This document shows, in pieces, positions 55,628-64,000 of a stretch of 64,000 bases of DNA (position 1 is its first letter; every line of letters starts with the position of its first letter). The notes below the pieces were generated by a model that was given only the letters and a program-made list of their open reading frames with translations, ran no database searches and had not been told where the DNA came from. The stretch is from Triangularia verruculosa (taxonomy: Eukaryota; Ascomycota; Sordariomycetes; Sordariales; Podosporaceae). A program made the translations under genes and the position numbers. The DNA lies in the NCBI GenBank assembly GCA_033296885.1, contig MU863876.1, forward strand, positions 62,001 to 126,000. Reading direction: 5' to 3'.

Positions 55628-57383
55628 CTTCTAAGCCTGTGGATTGGCAGTTAAGTCGTTGTTGTAGGTGAAAACCAAACACACTTGAGGGAAAATTTGC
55701 ATGTTCGGACTATGCTTGCTTTATAAACCGAACACGACCACTAAGCACCGGCTGGGTTCGGAGCCTTTGGCAGTGTGTTACTCTCATGCCCCGAGGCTTG
55801 GCACTTTTGTTGGTCTGATTGGGAGATTGGCAAGAATCCGATCCATTGATTCCGAAGGCCAATCGGACACTTGGCATAGTCAGCGATGACGCGGTCAGCG
55901 TCTTATGTCAGCAAGCGCCAACATAGTGCTTTGAAAGGCACAAAGGTTTGGACGCCACCATTGTGGCATCTTAATTTTTCCTAGGTCTGTTAAGATATAC
56001 CCTAGTCCCTGAAGTGCCATAAACCATGTACCCTTCATAAAAGCTAGGTAATCACCATAAAAACCGAACTGATGTCAATGTTGAAGCTGATGTCAATGTT
56101 GCTTAAACAGTCGAATATTACTGGCGTGCGACAACAACCCTCAACAATGACAACATGCAGGCCGCAGGCCCCGTTTGGGAAGTTATGAAGACACAATCGA
56201 TTGCAGGGCAGTGGCCCAGCTTTTCTGCACAAGCTCATCCTTTCCTTAGCTCCGGTGGCTACTCGGCTTCATCTTTTACCAGTTCTACCGCCCTTTTCAC
56301 TGCTAATTTGTACCTCCCTGTTAAATACCTGATCAAAAAAAGTATAGGTAAGTAAACCTGACCTCTCATGAATGCTAAAGACCTCAGAAAGGCCCCATAT
56401 CCTCCACATTCAGTGACAGATGACCGACATGTATTTCAGAGGTACACTCGTATGTCGCACCAATATGTGAGGGAACGCTTAACATGCCTAGGTACCTAGG
56501 TATTGACCAACCTGAAATCCCAAGCTGACGTTCTGTGTCAATGAGCCCCCAGTTTTCTACTCATCCAAAATACGCTTAACCTACTGGTAGACTCTCGGAA
56601 CCCATTAGGCCTCAATAGGTAACATACATATTAGGCAGAGCATCTGATAGTTGGGTTGCAACTGATCCGGACACTGACAGAGTGAATACAATTCCTACCC
56701 TCTGGCGGGTTTCCGAAACTCGATGCATAGCGCTAATTTGTGCGGCTCAAGACCTCTTCACTCGAAATGACATCGCTAACAACAGACAAAGCGGTTCGAG
56801 AATGAGAGGGTGTGGTATTCATAAAGCACTCTATACTGCGGATGCGTGTTTGACAGGCTGCAAGTAATTTGCCACGTGCTCAAGACCGCCGGACATTAAA
56901 GATGCTTGCGAATACTCTCTAGGCTGTATAGAGGTACATTACGTCAGGTGCAATCCCCATCAACCAAGGCGAAGATGCGCTCCAGTGACCTTCTATGAAC
57001 GGAGCCGATGATGACGACTGCCGCCATGATATATTCAGCTATCACCAAAATAAACACCCTCCCCCACTAAGCCTTCCCGTTGGACAGACCGGCGGTTAAA
57101 AGGGGAGTGATTGACAACTCCCATCAAAGCTTCACACATCTGATTGGCTGTGGATAATGATACTTTAATCAACCCCACAAACCACAATAACACGGTACAC
57201 CCGGCACTTGACTTGCCGCAATTTCGCTTCCCCAGACTTTGTAGAATCCAAGCAGGCAAGCAGGATGATAGGCAGACGACAGAAACTTTAAAAGGAGCGC
57301 TGGCCCGATATGGGCCCAGCTGTCTGCCTTTCTCTTTCTTTGCTTTGCCAAGACCGTCATAAGCGTACTTGTCAAACACCACC
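55628..57383. other. Long intergenic region, no gene supported
   Basis: A small direct repeat TGATGTCAATGTTG (56069 and 56088) is visible. Otherwise no structured feature or spliceable frame. Confidence 0.45.
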
Positions 57384-58984
57384 ATGAAGCTGCTGTACGG
57401 ACTCTTCTCACTCCCGGTCGTTTACGGCCAGGGGTTCAGCTCCACAATGCTTCGTTTTGGTTGCTCGGAAGTTGTTTTGGATCGTATCGACCCTCTTGTC
57501 GAACCAGGCGGTCTTCCTTCAGCCCACGTCCACCAAGTCGTCGGAGGAGTATGTGAAGCATCTCTGACCAATGACTTTGCCACTGACGGTCTTTCTCCAG
57601 AATGCTTTCAATGTCACCATGCCTCACACCGATATATCCAAGCTGGCCACCTGCACCACATGCTCGTTCGACCAGGATCTTAGCAACTACTGGACTGCAA
57701 ACGTGTACTTCAAGGCACGGAACGGTACTTACAAGCGTGTTCCCCAGATGGTCAACGATGTGGGTGCCAACTTTTGTAGCCCGTTGTTTTGGGCTTTCAC
57801 GGACAGACCCGAAGATGAAAAAAGACGGCTAACGTCACTCTAATAGGCAATCGGCAGTGCTAATGGTAGGACAAAATCCATTGACAACCCTGGATACCCC
57901 CTGAGCGGGGTTAGGGTTACCTCCGGCAAGGGACTTTGGCGACAACCTCAAGCCCCTCCTCTAATATCCAAATACAAATACTGACAAGTTGTTTCCCAGG
58001 TGGAATTACTGTATATTACACCGCCCCGGGCCCTAAGACAGTCACCGCCTTCAAGCCCGGTTTCCGAATGTTCACTGGCGATGCCGCACGGCGCACCTCA
58101 ACCGGCCTTGGCCGCAAAATGCAAAGCTGCTACCGGTGCTACACAGGTACGTTGCCGTAGAAGTCTCATGCCGCAATCGGGCTCATTTCGATTCTCACAC
58201 TCAAGCTACAAGGCCCCAACTTCCAAGGCAACAACATGAGCCCCTGCATGGACCCCAAGCTCGACACCGAGAGCTTTCCCACAACCCCCTGCCCAGGCGG
58301 CATCCGCAGCTCCGTCATCTTCCCCATGTAAGACCCTGCGCTTCCCTCACTATGCTCACTTCAGGTAGCTAACGTCACAAGTTGCTGGGATGGCAAGAAC
58401 CTCGACACCCCCAACCACATGGACCACGTCGCCCATCCCACCTCCGGCCCAGCAACCTTTGCCGTGGTAGACGCCGCCTGCCCCGCCAGCCACCCCGTCA
58501 AGATCCCTCAAGTCCATTACGAAGTCTGCTCCCTCCTCTCACCCCAGCCCCCTTCCTCCCCGGAAAACTAACAATCACAGATCGTCTGGGACACCCGCGC
58601 CTTCAACAACAAGGCTGAATGGCCCGCTGACGGGTCTCAACCCCTTGTGCTCAGTCAGGGCGATCCGTACGTTGCCCTCCTTCCTACCGAAGAAAGTTTC
58701 TTGCTAACACTCCGACCAGAACCGGATACGGCCAACACGGAGACTACGTCTTCGGCTGGAAGGACGACACGCTTCAGCACGCTATGGACAACCGCTGCTT
58801 TGCCGCAACATGCAGAGGCCTCACTACCCAGGGCTTCGACAAGGCCAACAAGTGCCAGGTGAAGAAGGTGGTTAAAGAAGACATCGATGGCTGTACGTCT
58901 CCCTTTTCGCAACTTGAACCATGAGATCAGTGCTAATGTTTCAAAACACAAACAATAGGGCTGAAGGCTTTGCCTGGACACTAG
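57384..58984 (+). CDS. Secreted DUF1996 protein, eight exons
   Basis: Exons 57384-57548, 57601-57763, 58000-58146, 58213-58327, 58382-58523, 58581-58666, 58720-58892 and 58959-58984 join in phase to 338 residues. A signal peptide (to about residue 15, VVYG) is followed by the DUF1996 hallmarks: DRIDPLVEPGGLPSAHVHQV, then VYFKARNGTYKRVPQM, GGITVYYTAPGP, FRMFTGD, CWDGKNLDTPNHMDHVAH, CPASHPVKIPQVHYE and GDYVFGWKDD with a final Cys-rich NRCFAATCRG. The family is extracellular, often beside WSC or cellulose-binding modules, with no proven reaction. This copy lacks such extra modules. Intron 2 is unusually long (236 bp) and contains GGGTTAGGGTTA at 57908-57919. Confidence 0.88.
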
Positions 58985-59452
58985 CACGAGTAATGGAGGG
59001 TTGCGGTTGGAGAATGAAGCTGGGGAGCTGGGGATAGACCAATGGTAAGTGAGCTTTGGCTGGCTGTCAAGGTCGGCATGTTGTGCAGATTCCAGTGCGG
59101 AGGTCGCTATAGGAAACTGATGGTTCCTGGTGCTTTCGATATTGACCACTGCAACGTTATTGAGAACTGTGAGAAATATCGTAGTAGCTCAATAGGGCAT
59201 TAAGGTGCCAACTAGTAGTTGCAGCTTCAAATCCCTTGCGTAGTCGGTATGATTCAAAGGCAACTCGGGCAGTGCGTGGTCACTTCTCGCTATTCTTTGA
59301 CTTTGCACGGCAGGATGTAGGCCTCGCCGCAGCACAAACACCAATGGACATCGATTCTTCTTTCAAAATGCAGGTCTCGACGTAGCACAAGCGAATTCCC
59401 CCCGCACCTTCGAAAAAATATCCACCAGCAACTGCAACAGATTGGCGTTGGC
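58985..59452. other. Intergenic spacer
   Basis: No gene recognised. Confidence 0.4.
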
Positions 59453-59891
59453 AACGAGCCGAGCCAAGTCGAGCCCGGCCATGGCTTGGCTCCCTGGATT
59501 TTCCACCCGGCTTGCTCCCAGCCATCACAGGGCTCGGCTCGGCTTGAAGACTCCCAAGCGTGGGGCCCTCTGGAAATGGTAATTCTACCCCGATACGGAA
59601 ATATTTCCCGGTCGCCCAACCTCAGGGGAACCCCCCGCAAGACCCATGCACGTGATATGGCACGTGGTTCTCCACGTGATATGGCACGTGGTTCTCCACG
59701 TGATCCACCATGAGCCCGCTCGTGAAAGGACCTCCAAGACCTCACCACCAAGGCCCAATCATCAATTATCACCAGAATATATCGGGCAATATATCGACCC
59801 ACTGCTTGCGAGCCTGCAAGCCGAGCCAGTAGGAACACTTGGCTCGGCTTGGTCAAAATTGGCCCGGCTCGGCTTGCTTGCTTGGCTCGTC
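59453..59891. other. Possible MITE: GC-rich imperfect inverted arms about 440 bp apart
   Basis: The left arm (59454-59480) begins ACGAGCCGAGCC and ends GCCCGGCC. The right arm (59861-59890), read on the minus strand, begins ACGAGCCAAGC and ends GCCGAGCCGGGCC. Further GGCTCGGCTTG words lie just inside both. No coding potential and no clear target duplication. Confidence 0.35.
59649..59702. promoter_or_regulatory. Array of five CACGTG sites at exact 12-bp spacing
   Basis: CACGTG occurs at 59649, 59661, 59673, 59685 and 59697, separated alternately by ATATGG and GTTCTC, that is, two full copies of a 24-bp unit plus one site. CACGTG is the core for bHLH factors (Cbf1/Pho4/SREBP type). The array lies about 0.7 kb after the DUF1996 gene and 2.3 kb from the start of the PTH11-like gene. 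Whether it acts as an enhancer is unknown. Confidence 0.75.
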
Positions 59892-60516
59892 TTGTCCCCA
59901 AAGCTGAGTCCACTTCTCCCCTCATTAATTTGGTCACGTCTTGTTCTCCGTACCGGTATCGTGAGACAAGCAGGTGAAGAGATCATTTTTCGACTGCCTG
60001 TCTGAACTTGTGGCCAATGTGAAGGGGGGTCATCATGTTGATGATTGAGCGGCCGGACACGGTGTAGATTCTCGTGTCGAGAAACAGCGGTTTTCAAGAG
60101 AACGATCCGATAAAGCGCATGCTGGAGACACTCGCTGGGCACCTACCTGCAGGATGTTGCAGAATTCGGAAAAAAACCTACCTGTTGCTGGACATTCGAG
60201 GAAGACGAAACGGTGGCTGATGCTGGTGTAGATACCGGGACCACAAGGGGTGGATGGTGGGGGTGATGCTATATCCACCTGGTCCACCAGAATCCCCCGC
60301 AAGTTCATTGTCCAGTCGGCTCCACCCTCGCGGCTTCCCCCCCCACAAGTGATAGCAACAACGACGTCGTCCCTCAACAAGACCGCAATTATGAAGGCTC
60401 AACCAGTCTGTGACTGGAGTATTAGGTAATATTGAAAGACTGTCTACCCGTCATAAAGACATTTACAACAAAAGAAAAAAAACCTCATGTCAAATAAAAA
60501 CCTGACTTTGCCATTC
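59892..60516. other. Intergenic spacer
   Basis: No gene recognised; 3' flank of the receptor gene. Confidence 0.4.
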
Positions 60517-62044
60517 CTACGTTCCAACATGCTCAGTGACCGTATACTCGGCCGTAACCACAATGCCGTTCCCGTCGTGGCCCGGAGGTAGCGGCCGCCC
60601 CTTTCCTACCCAAACCTCTCCCCGATGCGCATTGTTCTTATATCCGGAATTTGCCGTCGTCGACATAAAGCCGGCCGCACCAGTCTGCGGGCGCCTCTCC
60701 GAGTCGGACCCGTCCGACTTGCGACCTTGACGCTCGTCGCTGCTCGAGGCGGTGGCTGTGGTTTTGGCGTCGGCGGCGTTCCCAACAATACTCTCCTCGG
60801 AGCCCCAGCACGTGTTGTCCGGGATGGAGAGCGGGTGCCTGCTGTTGTGTGTCCGACTCTTGACATTGCTGGTGCCGAGTGGGTAGCCGTTGGAGGCGTT
60901 GTTGGTGCCGCTCTTGCCACCTCCGAGACTGCTGAGCCCCTTTTCGAAATAGTGCTTGACAAGGGGGTACACCATGGGCATGTTCGTGAGCGTCACCGAG
61001 ACGAACGACTCGCGGAGCGACCAGTATGCTGATTGGGCGGGATCCGTGTTGCCGTACTGCATCAGTGACTCGGGTTAGCGAAAGACGTCGGGCTCTGCGA
61101 TGCTTGACAGTACTGACCATCAGAATGGAGGTACAGCGCAGGATGCTGAACGTCATCTCAAGGAAACCTCCGCTGAACATGATGAATAGCATGAATTTCT
61201 TTCTCAGCGGCAGGTTCGCCTTCCACACCATCGGCAGCGGGATGGCCATGAGGAATAGGACGGTCAAGAGGTGCAGCACCATGACGACGATGGTCTGGAG
61301 TGGTGATATAGCCGGCTGGCAGTTGACTGCGGGCCTTGGTCAGTTCGCAAGACATGGGGGCGCATTGGAACACGTAGATCGAACTTACTGCGGGGTGGAG
61401 GATAAATCTGCCACTGATTCTCAAAGGGGATGCACTTAAGAAACGCAATGAGCAGACATACTATGTATGTTGCAGGCATTAAAACGTATGCGACTTGTAT
61501 CATCCTTCTCATTCGGTGGACGCCGGCGCTGTGCGGGAGACGGTTAGAACCTCATACTTGGTAAACACCTCCAGGTACCTATCTTACGTTAAGCGGCTGT
61601 AGTATAGCGTCCAGCAAGCCTTGAGCCCCCAGAGAATCGTGGCATAGAGCAAAAGGCCAGCGACATGGAGCTTGGAACCGATGACACGTTTTGCATACTC
61701 TTCTGAATTCGGATTGAGCGCCGCGCGTTCTTGGTCCGTCATCCCGTTATTGGCCAGCCCATCCGTAGAGGTCACTAATATATGAGCCGCCACGCTCTCG
61801 CCTGTGTATACCACCTACATAGACACATTCCATTAGCAGCATTCTAGGTCGGTGGCGTGCTCAAGATCATAGGGGAAGTCAGTTCAGAACTCACAGTGGT
61901 GAAAGCCATGATAATGTCGTCCCAAGAAAGACCCTCCAATCCCACCGTGCGGACCCTGCTAACGTAACGCAGTATCACTATCAGATATGCTGTCCCTTGG
62001 AGGAACCAGAGTTCCCGGAGGAACTTCCTCACCGCGTCCTCCAT
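60517..62044 (-). CDS. PTH11-like seven-transmembrane receptor, second copy
   Basis: Exons 62044-61895, 61814-61588, 61528-61389, 61326-61118 and 61056-60517 join in phase to 421 residues. Helices include FLQGTAYLIVILRYVSRV (followed by GLEGLSWDDIIMAF, the family's W-DD motif), VAGLLLYATILWGLKACWTL, VAYVLMPATYIVCLLIAFLK, TIVVMVLHLLTVLFLMAIPL and LFIMFSGGFLEMTFSILR. The conserved PLPMVWKANLPLRKK intracellular loop is present, and a Ser/Gly/Thr-rich tail of about 140 residues follows. The length is normal for the family. It shares little direct identity with the receptor at 26775-28070, so the two are not recent duplicates. It likely senses chemical or surface cues; no CFEM domain. Confidence 0.9.
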
Positions 62045-62700
62045 CTGAACGCGTGGGTTATCGATCGGCTAGCTGGTCAAGCGAAGGAGTGATGGCAGAA
62101 AACGAGGGACGAAGTTGAAAAGAGCGTGCAGAAAGGAATGAACTGACCAACAGGGGTGGTGTGCAGAAACCTAGAAGTCTCCGATGCCACACAGGTTGCA
62201 GGGCGCGGGATGCAATGCAAATACCTAAATAGCTGGCTCTCAGTCCTCCGACGCCGAGGCACCAGGTTACATCCACTAGGTTGACCGAGTTTTAGTTTCG
62301 CCTAGCTTCAGGAGCTAGCAATCTCGCCAGCAGGTCCCCAGACTTTAGTGCAATGCAGGGACGTTCAGTGACACTGAAGATCTCTCCATCCTTGTTTTTA
62401 AACTGTGAATTATACCCAAGAGTGGTTAAGCTCTGCGTGTCTCACCTTTAATATCAATAGGAGGGCTCGCAGGAATATCGTGTTCCATAGCGTCGAATAG
62501 TTGACTTTAATTCGGGATGCGATCTCATTATCAGATGCTCAAGCACCTACTTTTGCGGCCCTCTTCCGCGGACTCTATACAACCTAAGGGCTCGAGGTTA
62601 GTCTGCTTGTAGGCGGGCGCGGCCATTGCTCGGAGTTTTGGCTCAAGAGTGCAGGGAAGCCCAGTCATGGTGCTTCAAACCAGCCCTTTCCTAATCCATC
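62045..62700. other. Intergenic region
   Basis: No gene; leads to the left end of the Tc1/mariner element. Confidence 0.4.
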
Positions 62701-63997
62701 TACTGTGGTGCAGGGGTAAGTTTTGCCTTCTTGTCAAGTACTCGCGCTAGTCAAGGGCCACCCTGGCGATTGTATTCTACAAAATAACCACTATATCTAT
62801 AGCTAGTATTTTGTATGTATACTATTCGCTGCAATTACTGCCTCACAGCGACTGGGCATCGAATCCAACAGCGTTTGAAGGTAAGATTCCGGAAGCTCTT
62901 GCCAGGCCTCCTCCACGTACCTCTTTAACTTCGCGTACGACGGCTTCTCTTCAAGGCCGTATTTATCCTCAATATAATCCTTCATCCAATTCCAATAGGA
63001 TTTAATAGGGTTCAAATCTGGGGAAAAAGGAGGCCAATCAACTACTCTAATCTTCCGATTCTTAAGATCCTTCTTCGTACCGGCCGCTCGATGGCCAGGT
63101 GCGCCGTCCTGCATAAAAGAAAGCCGTAAATTATGCTGCTCGAAGGTATCGTCAATAAATTCGTGGATACTAGGAAGGATGTTCCTTCGGTAAGAATGCT
63201 CATTGATCGATCCCCATTCCTTTTCCCAGAAGATACTAGGGCCTTTAGTTGAGCCGTAAAAACAGCCCCAGAATATCCACCCTCCTTTTCTCTGGTGCTT
63301 TTCTACGATACAAGTAGGGTCCCATTCCTCGTCGATTCGGCGTGTAACATACTGCTTACGGTGAGGACCACCAACTACCCAGGTTTCGTTACTCCAGAGG
63401 ATTGTACGCCATTGTTCGAGAGTCCAGTCCTTATGTTCTATAGCCCAGGCTAATCGCTTTTGCCGGTTGGCTTCTAAAATAGGAGGCTTCTTCCGAGTAA
63501 CTCGACGGCGAAATCCGTGGCGGTAAAGGGCGTTGCGAATTGTAATCCAGCTAAAAAGGGAGTTGAAAAGGGCAATAGAAAGCTCTAGGAAGCTCATCTG
63601 ACGGTGTGCCTTTGATTCACACACATACCGAATAAGCTCGAGCTCTTGATCGGCCGTAATAACGCGTGGTCGGCCAGATCGTGGGGCGACCTCGGCCGCT
63701 GGGGCTCGTATCGCATAGCGGATTTGGTATTTCGTATAACCAGTGGTTTCTTGAATTCGGGATTGGCTAAGGTGGCCGTCAAAATAGAGGGTACGAATTC
63801 GTTGACGCTCTTCAGTAGTAAGGTGGCGATTGGGAGCCATTATGGTGCTGGCTGGCCGGCTGGTGTTGAAAGGTGGAAAACACTGGCCCGGGGGAAATTG
63901 CGGTAGAATTTTGGCCAAAATTGGCCTAGCCAAAAAAACAGGACCCCCCTGGGCGGTACTTGACAAGGGGGCAAAACTTTTGTACGTAACCACAGTA
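62701..63997 (-). mobile_element. Complete Tc1/mariner-type element
   Basis: The left end 62701-62740 (TACTGTGGTG, then AAGTTTTGCC and CTTGTCAAGTA) matches the reverse complement of the right end 63958-63997 (TACTGTGGTT, then AAGTTTTGCC, CTTGTCAAGTA) over about 40 bp with scattered mismatches. TA at both outer edges is the expected target duplication. The 1.3-kb element holds one transposase gene on the minus strand and ends three bases before the window edge. Confidence 0.85.
62803..63993 (-). CDS. Tc1/mariner (DDE_3) transposase, open frame with mutated catalytic triad
   Basis: The frame is open for 396 codons. The likely start is MAPNRHLTTEERQRIRTLYF at 63840, since the preceding codons overlap the terminal repeat; that gives 345 residues. 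N-terminal helix-turn-helix segments (SQSRIQETTGYTKYQIRYAI, RSGRPRVITADQE) precede the DDE core. The first catalytic position reads LWSNETWVVGG where SDET is usual (Asp to Asn). The second Asp is intact in FMQDGAPGHRA. The third reads SPDLNPIKSYWNWMK where NPIE is usual (Glu to Lys). Both changes are G-to-A within TpG, the RIP signature. The protein may still bind the terminal repeats but should not cut DNA. Confidence 0.88.
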   Translation of the reverse strand: MVTYKSFAPLSSTAQGGPVFLARPILAKILPQFPPGQCFPPFNTSRPASTIMAPNRHLTTEERQRIRTLYFDGHLSQSRIQETTGYTKYQIRYAIRAPAAEVAPRSGRPRVITADQELELIRYVCESKAHRQMSFLELSIALFNSLFSWITIRNALYRHGFRRRVTRKKPPILEANRQKRLAWAIEHKDWTLEQWRTILWSNETWVVGGPHRKQYVTRRIDEEWDPTCIVEKHQRKGGWIFWGCFYGSTKGPSIFWEKEWGSINEHSYRRNILPSIHEFIDDTFEQHNLRLSFMQDGAPGHRAAGTKKDLKNRKIRVVDWPPFSPDLNPIKSYWNWMKDYIEDKYGLEEKPSYAKLKRYVEEAWQELPESYLQTLLDSMPSRCEAVIAANSIHTKY

Positions 63998-64000
63998 TAC

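Overview
The window is nuclear DNA of a filamentous ascomycete (Pezizomycotina, most likely a Sordariomycete). The signs are short GT-AG introns of about 45-100 bp, PTH11-type receptors, a HET-domain gene, LysM and pectate lyase secreted proteins, fungal transposons, and AT-rich blocks whose stop codons are CAA/CAG-to-TAA/TAG and TGG-to-TAG changes. That pattern is repeat-induced point mutation (RIP). No prokaryotic feature and no convincing tRNA or rRNA was found.

Layout. 1-10.46 kb is a transposon graveyard: the 3' part of a LINE reverse transcriptase, a Fot1/pogo element broken by one stop codon, RIP-ruined relics of a double-chromodomain gene and a DUF3435 (tyrosine recombinase-like) gene, a threefold 190-bp repeat, a minisatellite, and a second RIP-killed Fot1 copy with perfect 30-bp terminal repeats. 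10.5-28 kb is gene-bearing and rich in secreted products: PL3 pectate lyase, a subtilisin without signal peptide, an F-box-like protein, a small six-cysteine protein, a one-LysM protein, a siderophore-esterase-like hydrolase, a Ser/Thr-rich wall protein, a 13-residue-repeat protein and a PTH11-like receptor.

29-52 kb is an accessory block of unusual multi-exon genes: a CorA-like membrane protein whose 5' half carries frame breaks; two divergently transcribed MACPF-like (perforin-fold) genes; a coiled-coil protein with a possible lectin-like tail; a 1161-residue orphan with an Asn/Gly/Gln-rich tail; a HET-domain protein; and two diverged paralogues of unknown family flanking RIP-marked repeats. 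HET proteins control heterokaryon incompatibility and MACPF proteins make membrane pores. The block therefore reads as a candidate allorecognition or programmed-cell-death island. That functional link is inference from neighbourhood.

52-64 kb: a RIP-marked AT-rich insert, a Kex2-processed repeat-protein candidate, a DUF4149 membrane protein, a DUF1996 secreted protein with eight exons, an intergenic array of five CACGTG sites at exact 12-bp spacing, a second PTH11-like receptor, and a complete Tc1/mariner element whose transposase is open but has lost two of its three catalytic acids by RIP-type changes. Exon limits were derived by hand from splice signals and reading phase; nothing was checked by database search.
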